A stretch of 64,000 bases of DNA from Rhododendron vialii (GCF_030253575.1 NC_080568.1:16319501-16383500), one strand, 5' to 3'. Positions 22,419 through 34,983 are shown, counted from the stretch's first letter. The notes: generated from the sequence alone by a model not told the origin. Numbers and translations are program-made.

Positions 22419-22885
22419 TGAGGTACCCAAGAGCAATAAAATGCAAGAATATGCAAAAGTCCACTTTTTCCTGCAATGGAATTCTTTGCCAAGTCTATTT
22501 TTGGAGGCCATTTATAGATAGAATATGATGAGAATTTTGTCGATCTTCCTATTTTTTGTTCCTAATCTGTTTTTCTATGTTGAACATTTGCTACCAATTC
22601 TATTGCTTCATGTTCTCCTGTAGAATTCTTATCACCATTCACCAATACATGGAGTATTTCCAATTCTGCTCTTGTATTTCTCTCTCTCTCTTTTTTTCTT
22701 TGGGTCATGCAACTGGCTCTTGGTTGAATGTTCTTTTTTCCTCTTCTCTATCTTGTCACACACTTTATAGCACTTCTTAGGATTTTGGTTTATAGCACAA
22801 TAAATGAACGTCGAATTTACCAACTTTTACACAAATTTTCATGCGATCAATGAGATCGGTCGAGTGGTCTAAGTTGGAGATGGGA

Positions 22886-23308
22886 TTACAAGTGCCACTT
22901 TATGTAAGCCCGGGCATCTAGAGAGAAGAGCCTTCCCCTACATGAGTGAGCAGGAATAATGATGAAGTCGGTGCTGCCCCATGCCAACATTTGACCGACC
23001 TGCCTATTCATGCATCGGTGGAGGGTATTTGAGTATGAAACTAGCACGCACGCTTGATCTTGGGATTCCTTGCAGTTGTATGAATTAGTTTCGTCCAATT
23101 TTAACATAATGTACCCACTTGAACAAACCTTAAGATATAGATCAAACTGATCCATAACAATAAGAGGGGATCCGTCCTCATGATCGGATAATTGTCGTGC
23201 CATGTCCTGCAACATGTGCTGATGCCATTTCTTGCCTTCAACATCGTGTAGACGAATATTTAATTCAGTTTTTTTAAAGGTGAAGAAAATTTCATTAATT
23301 TGATTCAA
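22886..23308 (-). other. Unrecognised ORF of 140 codons
   Basis: An open frame with ordinary-looking composition (for example KWHQHMLQDMARQLSDHEDG and CMNRQVGQMLAWGSTDFIII). I do not recognise a family, and no splice pattern is clear. It could be a fragment of a host gene or of a mobile element. A short stretch near its N-terminal half resembles sequence at about 43190-43230 on the same strand, across element A. Confidence 0.3.
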
Positions 23309-23439
23309 AAGGATTGACAGGAATCTAATAAAGATTCAGAAAAAAGATGACTAAAAAGATAGTTGAATTCAGTATTGATAACTAAAAAAAATTCTATGTA
23401 TCAACTTGAGGAGATTGTCATGGTCTACATGATGTGTTT

Positions 23440-24245
23440 TGAATGCCTCATCCCAAGAAAATAAGACGAAAAGGGCTGGATTGTCGCGGTCTACTTTTAT
23501 GTTTACTGCTACTGCTGGAAGGGTGCCCACTAGTTGGTGTTCAAATGTAATATGTGATGTTATCAATCATAACATTCTTTGCTGCTGTTTCGAGTGTTCT
23601 TCTGTTCTCTGTCGCACTTTTCTGGTGTTGTTTATATAGTGCGAATTGGGTGAAGATACTGTCATCTCATTCCTCTTTTCCTGCTGCTATAATTACTATG
23701 CTTTAAACTCTGTTCAATAATCCTATTTTCACGATGGTGATGTTGAGCTTATGTCGAATGATGCACTAAGGTGGAAATCTGGTGCTGTTGCTGAATGATG
23801 TTGTTGCTACACTGTTTTTTTTTTTTTGTCTCTCACATGCTTTGGGTGGTCTATTTTCAATGGGGTGATTTCATAATTATCAATTGGAGCTGTTTTGATA
23901 TTCTAAGAAGCTGCTGGAATCTGTCCTTAAAGTGATAGACTGGACTTCTATTGCCTATTTATGCTGGATTTCTCTTCTTCTATTGGAATCTGAAGCTATG
24001 GGATGATTGTCTCTGCTTTTGATCAATTGGAATGCTTGGGAGTTTAAGGATTGTAACCTGTTGTTTGGGCCCTTTCAATCTTTCGTTTGATTGTAATTTT
24101 TCTTTATTCTCTTTTTCTTTCTATTTTCTCTTGGCCTCATACTTTACCTCAACCCTTGTGGTTTGTATTTGGCTTCTTTCTCGATGTACCCTTTGTCGAG
24201 TTTCTAATAAAATTTTGTTGCCAATAAAAGAAGAAGAAGGTGGTG
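23440..24245 (+). mobile_element. Probable 5'-truncated LINE tail
   Basis: The 3' end reads like a plant L1 tail: T/C-rich text with CTTGTGGTTTGTATTTGGC, then TCTAATAAAATTTTGTTGCC and a purine-rich AATAAAAGAAGAAGAAGG end. No reverse transcriptase is left. It does not match the tail of the LINE at 43.7-50.8 kb. Assignment is by style only. Confidence 0.4.
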
Positions 24246-24315
24246 TTGCATTGTACTTGGAAATGAACAGCCCCTAAGGTCCATTTTAAACACGAATGAA
24301 AGAACTAAGCAAATT

Positions 24316-24339
24316 CTCTCTCTCTCTCTCTCTCTCAAA
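24316..24339. repeat. (CT)n microsatellite
   Basis: About 11-12 CT units, 32 bp before the left edge of element A. Confidence 0.9.
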
Positions 24340-24370
24340 GATCACTTTGATGCTCAATGCATGTATCTTC

Positions 24371-24952
24371 TGTAGGGGTTCGATTTGACGGGACCTTGAC
24401 CTGAATTAGTATTCCTCCTCCGTTGCTCCGTTCCCCTGGCTCTGAACCTGCAACAAGTCACTAGGGCTGGAATAGCCCAGTGACCCTCCGACGATCAAGT
24501 TAGATCTCAGAGGAGGATATAGATCTAGGGTTAGGGATAGATGGCATACCTCTTTAGGTTAGAGTCCCTTTGTATTTATAGACCTAGGTTTGCTTGGCCT
24601 CCAAGCTAGTGCGTGAAGGATACGCTCAGGTAACCGCCTCGGATGACATCACAAATGACGCACCGGATAAGGCGGTTACGAAGCACATGGCCAAACTTGG
24701 CCTAGACGATCCTATCTGCCACGTATCGCTCCTGGTCCCCTTTTGTTATGTCACGCTCCTTCAAGAGACCCTAACGGAATGCTTGCTTCGGTAATAAACC
24801 GAAGCATTAACAGGAGACTTGATACCGAGCTCGAGGAAATAGAAGGATATACGCTGTGGCCCGCCTGTACAGTCCTATAGACCGTACCAATATGAGACTT
24901 CGATTAACGGTGGTCTGGCCAGGTTAACGAGGCCATAACCGAAGCCTCCACA
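24371..24952 (-). repeat. 3' LTR of element A
   Basis: 582 bp. On the minus strand it begins TGTGGAGGCTTCGG and ends CCCCTACA. Contains the TATA box on the minus strand (complement of GTATTTATAGACC near 24574). Confidence 0.92.
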
Positions 24953-24972
24953 ATAGCCCCTCAAGCCCCTGG
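24953..24972 (-). promoter_or_regulatory. Polypurine tract of element A
   Basis: On the minus strand AGGGGCTTGAGGGGCTAT lies directly before the 3' LTR, the position where plus-strand DNA synthesis is primed. It is only moderately purine-pure. Confidence 0.55.
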
Positions 24973-25347
24973 AGCCTTGCACCCGCGCTTCAGGGTCTTG
25001 ACCTCATCACATGAAATATCAGGCCTTGATCTCCTTTTTTAGAGAACTACCGGGGAGTACGCTTGCCTCGGTACATTCCGTTCAACCTGTGCCAGCGACA
25101 AAAGCCACGTGTCAGCAGTTGCCGAGGTCTCAAAATAGAAAGGCTGTCTCGGCACGTGCCGTGTCAGTTGATTGGTACGAAACGTCGCTTCGGTGACACG
25201 TGTCATTATGCCTATGGTCTGAATATCCGGCGCCTGTCCTCGGTGCAGAGTCCCCTGATACTGGCCGTCCGATGATAACACGCGTCAAAGATCTGACGGC
25301 TCGTTGCATAACGCCTCATTTCCCGCGCAGCCCTCTATCTCTCCCAT

Positions 25348-25356
25348 TATAAATAG
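25348..25356 (+). promoter_or_regulatory. TATA box for the opposite-strand gene of element A
   Basis: TATAAATAG in a TCTCCCAT context on the plus strand, about 500 bp before the first ATG of the opposite-strand ORF. A GTATG donor-like site near 25461 and an acceptor-like GCTAGGTAG just before the ORF would allow a spliced leader. It lies inside the element and not in an LTR. Confidence 0.5.
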
Positions 25357-25855
25357 AAATACAGAGGTGAGACGATTACTTTTCCTCCGCTTCTGAAGAC
25401 GAACCGTCGCCGCCATCTGTTTCCAGCTTTCAATCGTGATTTCAAGCAGTTTAGCCACAGATTTCGTCACGAGATTGTGGTATGTTGATCCTTTCGACTG
25501 AAACTTCACATTTTGATCATTTTTTAGAAGTTTGTCACCATTTTAATCGTGCATTACCAACGGACTACTTCCTGACGCCTCTGGTTTGCGGCGGTGCAGG
25601 GAATCTCCGGCAATGTTCTTGCTTCGCCCGAAGTCCATATTCTTCCCAAGCCTTAAATTCTTCCCGAGGCCTATATTCAACCCGAGACTATAGGAATAGC
25701 TCCAAACCTTCTAAGGCCCTAACCGAGGAAGAAGGTCTTGGTGAGAGGCGAAGAGAACAGGCTCCGAGGAGAGATGACCATTTTTATCGATGATTTTCCT
25801 TGAGCACATAGCTAACGGGTTTTTACACATTCTTTTCCTTGCTAGGTAGGAGCGA

Positions 25856-28163
25856 ATGGTCATCGAACTCTCCTCGGACAGTTCCAGTAGCTCGATTTCT
25901 TCCGCCAGTTTCGAGGACTTCTTTGAAGAGATCCGCTCCCGAGCCTTAAACCGAACTTCGATTGACCTTTTTAAACCCTTCGATCCTTCGAGAATCCCGC
26001 AGAGGATAACCACCTTCGACCTGAGTATGACAGAGGCCCCCAGCACTTCGGGCCATGGGCCAGGGCCATTCGCCGACGCCCCAGAAGAGGTTCGGGGACG
26101 GAGGAGGCCAATGAGGCCCTGTCCATACCGGAACCAGTATTTTGATGGCACTCCGGCCGCCTACGCGGAGTTCAAATGGGTATATAGCCTTCCTCCCGAC
26201 GTTGAGGTTCGCCTTCTACCGAACATCGACCCCAGAGATCTCCCACACCGAGAAGGAGCGCTAATTTTTCCTTTGATGGTGATAACCGAGGGGGGAATTA
26301 GATTTCCCCTCCACCAGTTCGTCCGGCGAGTCCTCCGGACCCTCAACCTTATCTCCTCCCAGCTTACAGTAAATTCGTACCGAATCATAACCAACATCAT
26401 AGAGCTTAGGAGGTAGTACAATTTGACCTTTGGGTTGGAAGAGCTTTTTGGGGTCTACCTATTAGGAGTCAACCGTGAGCATGAGAGGTACTACCTGTCC
26501 TGCCGAACAGGGTACGATACGTTCTTAATCGATCATTTACCCGACTCAGAGGAGTGGGCGAGTGTATACGTCTCGGTGACCGGGAACTTCATGTTCGGTC
26601 CCGGGAGAGAGTGGACACAACCACCACGGTTCGGTTCGAAAACGGATCCCCTGGTCGGTAAAATTTTATCTTTGACACATTTTTCATATATCTTGCAGTA
26701 TTTTGCATGTATTGACTGGTGCTTCATTCATGCAGCTGAGGGCGTCGTGCAGGGGCTTCGGAAGAGAGCCGTTCGGGTGCAAATCACAGCTGCCTTCGCA
26801 ATCCCAATAACAAGCCGCTATGCTCCTGATTTGCTCGGTTACGTTGCCTCTTATACCGACTTTTTGAAGAAGAAGCCGAGGCAACAAGGTGTTCCAAGGG
26901 CAGGCCGGGGACGAGGCCGAGGAGGGAGAGCCGAAAGAGGTGAAGGAAGAGCGGGAAGAGGGGAAAGGAGGGTAGGCGGAGAGCCCGAAGCTGAGGGAAG
27001 CACGGCTGCACCTCGTGGAGTCATTCGCGAGGAGATTGACCGAGAGACGCCAGAGAGAACAGGTTTGAGCACTGAAATGTCGGGCCGAGGGACTCGCGAG
27101 GTATTGGACTTAAGACGCCGAAGGCCGAGGGGGCGAGGCCACGGTTCCGCTGCCGGCATGCCCGGCGCTGGGACTTTGAGGGAGTCTTCCGCTTCCCCCC
27201 ATGAGCCCCAGGAGAAAAGACCGCGGTTCGAGGACCGAGGGAATGGCCGAGGAGAAGGCCAGGAAACCATTGAGATCACCGAGGAGGAAGAGCAGGCCGG
27301 AGGGCCAGGGAATGCTGGGGAGGTGGGTGGCGAATGGGTCAACCCCAGGGAGCTTCCCTGGGCTCCGGAGTTTTGCCACTTTGCTGGTCGGCAGATACAT
27401 CATGTCGACAGCGTTAAGAACCTCGGGGTTGCGTTCGGGATGCTGAGGGGAAGCGTACTCCCAAGGGACGCCCGGGCTGTCAGTGGTTTAACCGAAGATA
27501 TAACCGCCGAGATAGCGCAGGCCCTCTTCACTGTAAGTTGCTATCATCTTAACCTCTTATACCTTGCTCCTTTCAATCTATTTATTTGAACTTGGTGAAC
27601 ACCTCGGTTTTTGTTCACAGGCTAGTTCTCGAGCACTGGTGGTAAATGATCGGCGCCAGGCGCAGGAGAAGAAGATTGAGGAGTTGAAAAAAGCCCTCGG
27701 GCAAAAGGAGGAGGACCTGAAGGTTGCTCGGGAGGCTTGTGACCTTTACCTTGCGAATTTCCAAAAATGTGACAAGGAGAGGTTACTTGCCGAAGCTCGG
27801 GCTGACAAAGCCGAAGAGGATGCCACTACTCTGTGTGCCACCCGAGCTTGCGAGGTTGAAGCCGCACGGAACAAAGGTTATGATGAGGGCTGGGACGCGG
27901 CCGGGGTGGAGTACAAAAAGCAGGTTCGGGAGATCAAGACTGAGCTATACAGGGATCGCTTTTTGGATGGGGTGCGCTTCGGCCATGAAACTCTGTTAAG
28001 CAAGCTCGATCTCCCCGCAGACTCGGAGTTTCGAGCAGTGCCCCAGGTGCCTCCCGAAGAGCTCATTTTGCCCGAGGAGGATGATGAGGTCGTGGAAAAT
28101 GCTGAGCTCCAAACGCCCGAGGACAGGACCGGACCCGAGGCCACGGCTCCAACCGAAGGGTGA
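25856..28163 (+). CDS. Opposite-strand extra gene of element A (Transposase_28 / gypsy-type antisense ORF)
   Basis: Starts MVIELSSDSSSSS with a Ser-rich acidic head. A conserved domain follows (VITEGGIRFPLHQFVRRVLR, then LTVNSYRIITN, FGLEELFGVYLLG), which I match to the plant putative gypsy-type transposon domain PF04195. One in-frame TAG (26414-26416) lies between the two halves. Then come an RG-rich stretch (about 26897-26975), an acidic linker, a phase-0 intron at 27533-27620 with good GT..AG sites, and a C-terminal coiled coil (KKIEELKKALGQKEEDLKVA) ending in acidic residues. A second possible intron lies at about 26661-26736. Such antisense genes are known in Tat-lineage elements; their function is not established. 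The stop suggests this copy is inactive unless spliced around. Confidence 0.75.
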
Positions 28164-29045
28164 CGGGGGGGGCATGGCCTTCACCATCCTCTATGCTTTC
28201 ATATGTTGTTGCTTTGTTTTTTTTTTTTGTTTGGAAGAACAAAGAAATCTGTAGCTTCGTTTTCCTTTGTTTTCTGTTGTCGACAGCTCAAGACACTTGG
28301 AGTCTTGTCGTTCTGACGTTGTAATAGTTGAGAAGGATCGGCGCTGAACAGTTAGCCTAAGCCTGGTCCTTGGTAGGATTTTGACTTTCACTTTGCTTAT
28401 GAATGGATGTTTTCTTTTCCTGAATGTTTGAAATGTTTGTATGATTGATTTGCTGCTTGGGTGATAATGCCCCTGCTTCGGTGAGATTTGAAGAGTTGTA
28501 AAACAAATTTAACCGAAACATTAACCGAAGCATTTTGCCAAGTAAACAAATTTAACCGAAACATTAGCCATATTCAGGGGAAGTGACTTGATCCGAAGCC
28601 CCTGCTTCAGGAGCTTGTGGTGCTACTTGGGGACGTAGGCCGAAGTCGCGAAGGGATATGGCCTCGGCCACAGGTCGGGACGCAGCGAGTCCGAGCAGTG
28701 AAAGACTTTTGGTGGGTCGGTATAAGGGGCTCGGTAGTAAGCCGAGTATCCTTAAAGCGAGTGACCAGAAGTCCAAACGACCGAAGAGGCCGGGGCGACT
28801 TAGTGGGAATTTTATCCGAAGGAATGACCTACGGTAGAACAATATCCCTGAAGTCGGTGTAAAACGGTCCGGGCAAGAACGGACCGAGTGTAAGAAATTG
28901 AAACAGCAAAGGGTACACGTAGTGCTTAAGAAGGGGAAAATTCTCATTTAACCGTGGAGTGCTGTCATTACATAAGCAAGTTGCCCCTGCTACTTAAAAG
29001 AAAACGCAACATAAAAGAGATGAACTGGACTTTGGTAACTGAGTA
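28164..29045. other. Non-coding interval of element A between integrase and the opposite-strand gene
   Basis: Convergent ends: the opposite-strand gene stops at 28163 and integrase (minus strand) at 29046. Includes a poly-T tract at about 28216-28230 and a tandem duplication of AACAAATTTAACCGAAACATTA near 28500-28565. CCGA/TCGG words are frequent here, as across the whole element. No ORF of interest. Confidence 0.6.
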
Positions 29046-30665
29046 CTATCCATAGAACTTCTTCAGGTTGTTTGCATTCCATGATTTAACAATGGGGGAA
29101 CCATCCAGCTTCTCCAATTTGTAGTTTCCTGAGCCGAGGTGTTTGAGAACTCGGTAGGGGCCCTCCCAGTTGGGCATTAGCTTTCGCTTTTTGGACTTTT
29201 CCACCACTTTTTTCCAGACGAGATCGTTAGGTTTGAACGACCTAAGGCGAATGCTTCGGTTGTAGCCTTTTGCAACCTCCTGTTGGTAGGATGCGAGCTT
29301 GATCCTTGCGTTGTCACGTTCCTCTTTGGCTAAGTCGAGGTCCGAAGCAATGCTGTTGTTGTTGACCGACTCATCAAAGTTTTCTGTACGCATTGTTGGG
29401 AGTCCGACTTGGAGAAGGATGACCGCCTCCATTCCGAATGCCAAGGAGAAAGGAGTGCGACCAGTGGATCGCCGGGGCGTAGTACGGTAGCCCCAGAGTA
29501 CCCTGGGTAGCTCTTCGGCCCACTTCCCTCGGCGTGACTCGAGTCGTCGCTTAAGTCCAGATGAAATTGCCTTGTTTGCAGCCTCGGCCTGTCCGTTACC
29601 CTGGGGGTAAGCTGGAGTGGATGTGTCCCATCTGATGCCGTACTCATCTAATAGGGCTCGGTATTTCTGTCCAATAAACTGCCTTCCGTTGTCTGTAATA
29701 ATGGCGAAAGGAACACCGAAGCGTGAAATGATATTTCGCCAAATGAAACGAATGATGTCTGTTTCTTCAATAGTTACCAAAGGTTCGGCCTCGACCCATT
29801 TTGAGAAATAGTCTGTGGCTGTTAGGAGGAACTTAAATCCTCCTGGGGCAACGGGGAGCTTACCGACGATATCCATGCCCCATTGGGAGAAGGGCCAAGG
29901 GCTTGTGAGGGGACTAAGATCTCGAGCTGGCTGGTGGATGATCGGGGTGAACATTTGACAGTTCTTGCAGCGTTTGACAAACTCTTGAGAATCCTTCTTC
30001 ATTGTCGGCCACCAATATCCTTGGGAAATGGCTCGGTGAGCGAGGGACCGATCGCCGGAATGGCAACCGTTGTCGCCGGAGTGGAGCTCTTCAATGATGC
30101 CCTGTACTTGGTGTGGGTGTGCAACCAGTAGATATGGACCGGTAAATGATCTTCGGTAGAGCTTCCCATTTGGATTGAGCCAGAAGAGAGCGGCCTTATT
30201 TCGGAGTCGGTGAGCTTCTTTTTTGTCGGTGGGAAGGGAGTCATCTCGCTGGTAAAGGACGATTTTATCCATCCAGCTCGGGCCAAGGTCTATGTTGAGT
30301 ACCTCCATATCTAGCACTTTAAGTTCGAAACTGGGCTTGTCAATGGAATTGAAGGAGATGGAACGGTGTCCTGTAGACGAGCATGCCGAAGCGAGTCCTG
30401 TAAGGGCATCGGCGTGGGCGTTTTGTTCCCTGGAGATATGCTCGACTCTAATTGCTTTGAAATGTTTAATGAGCTGGACTGCGGCGCTGAGGTAGGTACG
30501 CATGCGGTCATCCCGAGCTTCATATTCCTCGGAGAATTGGTTAACCACCAATTGGGAATCGCTGTAAACCACGAGTTCTTCGATGCCAATGGCTTCGGCA
30601 GTCTTGAGTCCCGAGATTAGAGCTTCATATTCGGCCTCGTTGTTAGAGGCTGGGAAGTTGATTGG
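29046..30665 (-). CDS. pol: Element A archaeal-type RNase H (C-terminal part) and integrase
   Basis: Continues pol after a one-base frameshift near 30660 ([12 protein letters not shown] and [12 protein letters not shown] carry RNase H acidic residues). Integrase has an HHCC zinc site ([11 protein letters not shown] with two His, then CKNCQMF) and an intact DDE core: D in [10 protein letters not shown] in [10 protein letters not shown] in GNGQAEAAN. The C-terminal module reads [18 protein letters not shown] and ends NNLKKFYG. The frame is open to its natural stop at 29046-29048. Integrase acts in the nucleus, joining the cDNA to host DNA with the 5-bp stagger seen for this element. Confidence 0.9.
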   Translation of the reverse strand, partial: PINFPASNNEAEYEALISGLKTAEAIGIEELVVYSDSQLVVNQFSEEYEARDDRMRTYLSAAVQLIKHFKAIRVEHISREQNAHADALTGLASACSSTGHRSISFNSIDKPSFELKVLDMEVLNIDLGPSWMDKIVLYQRDDSLPTDKKEAHRLRNKAALFWLNPNGKLYRRSFTGPYLLVAHPHQVQGIIEELHSGDNGCHSGDRSLAHRAISQGYWWPTMKKDSQEFVKRCKNCQMFTPIIHQPARDLSPLTSPWPFSQWGMDIVGKLPVAPGGFKFLLTATDYFSKWVEAEPLVTIEETDIIRFIWRNIISRFGVPFAIITDNGRQFIGQKYRALLDEYGIRWDTSTPAYPQGNGQAEAANKAISSGLKRRLESRRGKWAEELPRVLWGYRTTPRRSTGRTPFSLAFGMEAVILLQVGLPTMRTENFDESVNNNSIASDLDLAKEERDNARIKLASYQQEVAKGYNRSIRLRSFKPNDLVWKKVVEKSKKRKLMPNWEGPYRVLKHLGSGNYKLEKLDGSPIVKSWNANNLKKFYG

Positions 30666-32499
30666 ATAGTGAGCTTTCGTGCAAGACACCGGAGGGTGAG
30701 AGAAGAACGATGCCTGCACCTGCGCCTTGGCTGTTGGAGGCGCCATCGACGTACATTTTCCAAACATCTCCGTGAAAAAGCTGCCATGTTGTGCTAGGGT
30801 TGGCCTGGAGCAGTGCCACGGTGCTAGGGGTGGGAGCCGAAGCGAGTGTAGTGGGCGGTGTAAGCTCGGCGATGAAGTCGGCCAGCACCTGAGCTTTTAT
30901 TGTTGTCCGAGGCTGAAAGTGGATTTCAAAATTGGCAAGCTCAACGGCCCACTGTGAGATTTGGTTGGAGAGATTTGCCTTCCGGAGGAGGGACTTGAGA
31001 GGATATTCGGTAAGGACGATGATGCAGTGTGACTGGAAGTAAGGAGCGAGCTTCCTGAAAGCTGAGATGAGGGCAAGAACGAGCTTTTCTAGCGGTAGAT
31101 AACGTGTCTCGGCGGGAGTCATTGTTTTACTGGAGTAATAGATTGGCTGGTGTTCTCGATCCTCCTGGCGGACGAGGACCGAGCTTACAGCGTGTGGAGA
31201 GACAGCTAGGTAGAGGAAGAAGTCTTCCTGGTCCCGAGGGGTGACGAGGAGTGGAGCCCTAGAAATATACTCCTTTAGTCGTTGGAGGGCTCGGTCGCAG
31301 TCTTCTGTCCAATTGAAGCTCCGTTGGCTGCCTTTTAAAAGTGCGAAGAACGGCTGGCATTTATCCGAAGAACGGCTTATAAACCGATTCAGGGCTGCGG
31401 CCATACCGGTCAAACGCTGAACATCACGCTTGTTGTGGGGAGCTGAGAGTTGATTAATAGCATGAATCTGGGAAGGATCGGCCTCAATACCGCGTCGGGA
31501 GACGAGGTGGCCAAGAAATTTGCCGGAGCTGACACCGAAGACGCACTTCTCGGCATTGAGGCGGAGCTTGTGGTTCTTTAGTATCTCAAAGACTTCGGCG
31601 AGGTGAGTTAGATGATCGACGGCGTGCAAACTTTTGACCACCATGTCGTCGATGTAAGCCAGTATACTGTCGCCTAGCAACCGTTCGAACATCTTTGTTA
31701 TCATTCGCTGAAAAATGGCCCCGGCATTTTTTAAACCGAAGGGCATAACAAGGTACCCGAAGATGCCATGGGGGGTGATGAAGGCCGTGTTCTCGACGTC
31801 GCCTTCGCTCATGGCAAACTGGTGGTAGCCTCGATAGGCATCCAATAAGCTAAGTCGCTCGTGTCCGGAGGTGGTGTCGACGAGCTGGTTGATACGAGGG
31901 AGAGGAAAGAAGTCCGTTGGGCAGGCGTCGTTGAGGTTTGAGTAATTGACGCATACTCGCCATTCGCCATTCTTTTTCTTGACTACGACGGTGTTGGCCA
32001 GCCACTTGGGATACTGGACTTCTCTGATTGCCCTTGCGTTTAGGAGTCGGTTGACCTCTTCAATAACGGCCTCGGAATGAACAGGAGAAGATCGTCGTGC
32101 CTTCTGTATGATCGGGCGTTTGGCTCGGTCTATGTTGAGCTCGTGGCAAATGAAGGAGGGATCGACCCCGGGCATCTCATATGGGGTCCAAGCGAACACT
32201 TCGATGTTCTTGTGAAGAAAAGCTACCGTGTCATTCCGATCAGTATCACTAAGTGAGGAACTGACAAGGAAGAAATGGGAACCGTCTTCGGTTATTGGGA
32301 TGGTGGCCACGTCTTCTATGGTTTTGTCGTCGGGGGATCTACCGACGTCCTCCAAAACTGGGGCCTCGGGGACTTCAATGAGATTAACCCGGGAGGTCTG
32401 TTTATTACTTCGGACGGCGTTGATGTAGCATTTCTTGGCCGCAGCTTGATCTTCGTACAAGTTTTCCTGGTGCCCGTGAGTGCCAATGAAACGGACCAC
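30643..32499 (-). CDS. pol: Element A reverse transcriptase, RNase H and start of second RNase H
   Basis: Follows gag-protease in the same frame after one TAA (32500-32502). RT motifs are complete: [47 protein letters not shown] and the catalytic [10 protein letters not shown] (about 31640-31665). The connection and RNase H follow ([37 protein letters not shown]). The second RNase H opens with [18 protein letters not shown], then a frameshift at about 30660 moves the rest into the next frame. Presence of both RNase H domains supports the Tat lineage. Apart from the stop and the frameshift the catalytic residues are intact. Confidence 0.9.
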   Translation of the reverse strand: MVRFIGTHGHQENLYEDQAAAKKCYINAVRSNKQTSRVNLIEVPEAPVLEDVGRSPDDKTIEDVATIPITEDGSHFFLVSSSLSDTDRNDTVAFLHKNIEVFAWTPYEMPGVDPSFICHELNIDRAKRPIIQKARRSSPVHSEAVIEEVNRLLNARAIREVQYPKWLANTVVVKKKNGEWRVCVNYSNLNDACPTDFFPLPRINQLVDTTSGHERLSLLDAYRGYHQFAMSEGDVENTAFITPHGIFGYLVMPFGLKNAGAIFQRMITKMFERLLGDSILAYIDDMVVKSLHAVDHLTHLAEVFEILKNHKLRLNAEKCVFGVSSGKFLGHLVSRRGIEADPSQIHAINQLSAPHNKRDVQRLTGMAAALNRFISRSSDKCQPFFALLKGSQRSFNWTEDCDRALQRLKEYISRAPLLVTPRDQEDFFLYLAVSPHAVSSVLVRQEDREHQPIYYSSKTMTPAETRYLPLEKLVLALISAFRKLAPYFQSHCIIVLTEYPLKSLLRKANLSNQISQWAVELANFEIHFQPRTTIKAQVLADFIAELTPPTTLASAPTPSTVALLQANPSTTWQLFHGDVWKMYVDGASNSQGAGAGIVLLSPSGVLHESSLSNQLPSL

Positions 32500-33746
32500 T
32501 TAGTGATAGGTGGAGGCAATCGCTTTAAGCCTATGCAACCAGGTGCGTCCGACAATTGCGTTGTAAGGGCCAGGGACGTCAACTACCACAAATTCCATTT
32601 CAAGAGTCACCGAACCGGCGCGGACAGGAAGAGTGATCATATCGATGGGCCAGACAGGAGCTCCGTTGAAGCCGATAAGAGGAACTTCGGAGGGACGGAG
32701 GTCGGTATCGGGAATCTTCAGATCCTTGAACAGAGAGTAGTACATGACTTCGGCCGAGCTGCCCTGGTCTACGAGGACGCGACGGACGTTGAAAGTTTCG
32801 ATGCGTAGCGTGACCACGAGGGCGTCGTTGTGGGGAAGCTGGATGCGGTCGAGATCCTTCTCGGTAAATGTTATCGTCCATTTGGAACCGTCATCGGTTC
32901 TGGGGCGTTTTGGTTCGGGACTGACTAACATGACCTGCTTGGAGGAGGAGGCTTCGTTCAACTCGGCCCGGATGATGTGAGCGGCCTCAGGGTTTAGGGG
33001 ACCGTGTATGACGTGGATCGTCTGGACTTCTTCCTCGGTGTTTGTTTCGGTCCATTGTGCCCGAGCCGTCGTCTTCTCGTGATCGATGAAGTTGCCGAGG
33101 TGGCCACCCGCAACAAGCTGTTCCAAGTAGGCCTTGAAGGGCTTGCATGCCGTGGTGAAGTGACCCTGCTCGTTGTGGTAACTGCATTGGACGATGGGAT
33201 TCTTGATTTTTCCATTTTCGGTTCCTAGCTTTTGATTTGGGAAGGAGAAAAAAGGCTGATCCTTCACTTGATCAATGATCCTGTAGATAGGAATGGTGAA
33301 AACGGTTTTCTCGGCGTTGAAATCACTTGGCCTCGGTCCTCTTCTTTGCGACTGCTTGATGGTATTGACCTGTTTCTTTGGTGTTGGGACAGGTGCGGGG
33401 ACCGGTGTGGATACCGAGGTGTTTAACGTCTTTGAACTCGTAGGCTTCCCGATGCCTCTCTCCGCCTTGGACTCGATGAGCTGACACCAACCCTCAATAC
33501 GAATCATAAGGTCTTTCATAGAGTTTGGCTTATGTCGAACGAGGTCGTCATAGACTTGCTCGTCCTGGGAGGTGAGGCCGAGCTTGAATCCTCGGGCAGA
33601 GATGACGCCGTCGCAACCCTCTATCTCATTGAATAGTTCCCAGTAACGGCCGGCGTGCTGCCGAAGCATTTCGTCGTTCCTCTTGCGGAGGGCTAAGAGG
33701 GAATCGATCTCCTTCTCGTGCTTGTTGCTAGTTACGAATTGGGCCA
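32500..33746 (-). CDS. gag: Element A gag C-terminal half and protease
   Basis: Begins at the insertion point of B and continues the gag core (QFVTSNKHEKEIDSLLALRK, LMIRIEGWCQLIESK). A knuckle-like CSYHNEQGHFTTAC lies at about 33140-33185. Protease follows with VLVDQGSSAEVMYYSLF, IGFNGAPVWP and AIVGRTWLHRLKAI. The DQG form of the active site is, to my knowledge, common in this lineage and not a fresh mutation. The frame ends with TAA at 32500-32502 right after STYH, where RT follows in frame. Confidence 0.85.
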
Positions 33747-34978
33747 TGATAGGTGCGTAAATGTTCACATAAGCGCCCCTTAATTTATCCTCGCTAAGTC
33801 CATTTATATTATTACTCGGTGTTTAATGTTTGATTTTTGTGTTTTAGGTACTCGGAGGTTTTAACATTCTAATGGACCTTATGAATACTCCTACTGTGCA
33901 CATAAATCCTGGAAGTGAATTGGATGCAGAAGAATACATATGAATCATTTGTACAGATTCATGTTTGGTGGGCCCAAATACTTCCTATTTTGATTTATAA
34001 TTGGACCAAGTAAAATAAGGCTTGAGCCATTCTCTGCATTGGGCATGGCCCACCATATTTGGAGAAAATATTCTTGCTAGAGCTTGGGAGCCCACTGAGG
34101 AGGGAATTAAAAAGGGTCGGCTACATGGGTTATAAAAGGAGAGGCATAGAACAGAACAGAAGGCTGCGCAGATCTTTGCCGCACGATATCAGAGAATGGA
34201 AAGCCGAGACCGAGAGCTGTGCAGAACTGTTTCTTCGTCAATCAATCACGGTGGAAAACAGAAGCAATATCACGATGAGCTCCACCCCGATGTCCGGCTA
34301 AACTCTTTTCTAGGGTGTAGATGAAGCTCGAACTCTGAGTAACACTTTCTATGTCTTTATTTAAGTTTTATTATTCGGATCATGGTTGTATGAAAAAAGA
34401 TTTATTTATAAGATTAATTCTTTCCATCAAATCTCGTGTATGAATTCCTAGGTTTTATGCACGTTCGTACAACGGTTTTAATTGTTTTGTGATAACTGAT
34501 TAGATGGATTATACTATGTAAGACGAGTCGTGTCGATGAGACGATCCGTACTTGATTAGAGACGGTTCGTGCTAATAAGACGATTCGTGCTAGGCGGAGA
34601 TAGTCCATACTGATTGGTGATTCATAAATTATCTTTAGAAGATATCGCTAGGGCTTGCAATCCTACGGTATCCGAATTGATTCGAATAGTTAACCTGTAA
34701 TCGGAACATATTTATGTTACGAGGGGGAAGAGTGGATTCGAAACCCTAGAGCTTTTTCCCATCAACTCTTTTCTACACTTTAATTACTGTTTAATAATTT
34801 TAGGAAACTATCAATCAATCATATTTTTCTCGGATTAAGATAGAAATTAATTGGAAAAACTGTAACTCAGCCTTATAATCCCTGTGGAGCGATACTCGGA
34901 ATATTTACCACTGTTCATTTGAGTAGTAGTAATTGTTTCGTTTTATTAATTATTTTTGATACGGAAAGGACACGATCA
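33747..34978 (+). repeat. 5' LTR of element B
   Basis: 1232 bp, starts TGATAGGTGCGTAAATG and ends GACACGATCA. TATA box TATAAAAGG near 34131. Paired with 39860-41091. Confidence 0.93.
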
Positions 34979-34983
34979 AATTT

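Noticed and set aside
26851..27342. Minus-strand Pro/Ser-rich ORF of 163 codons
   Set aside because: It is a shadow of the RG-rich part of the opposite-strand gene of element A; no domain of its own.
32275..32808. Plus-strand ORF of 177 codons inside gag-pol of element A
   Set aside because: Antisense shadow of the protease and RT leader region; no start context or domain.
32875..32910. DQG instead of DSG/DTG in the protease of element A, and DLG in element B (about 37334)
   Set aside because: Not treated as inactivating mutations: as far as I know these variants are common in their lineages. An alignment of family copies would settle it.
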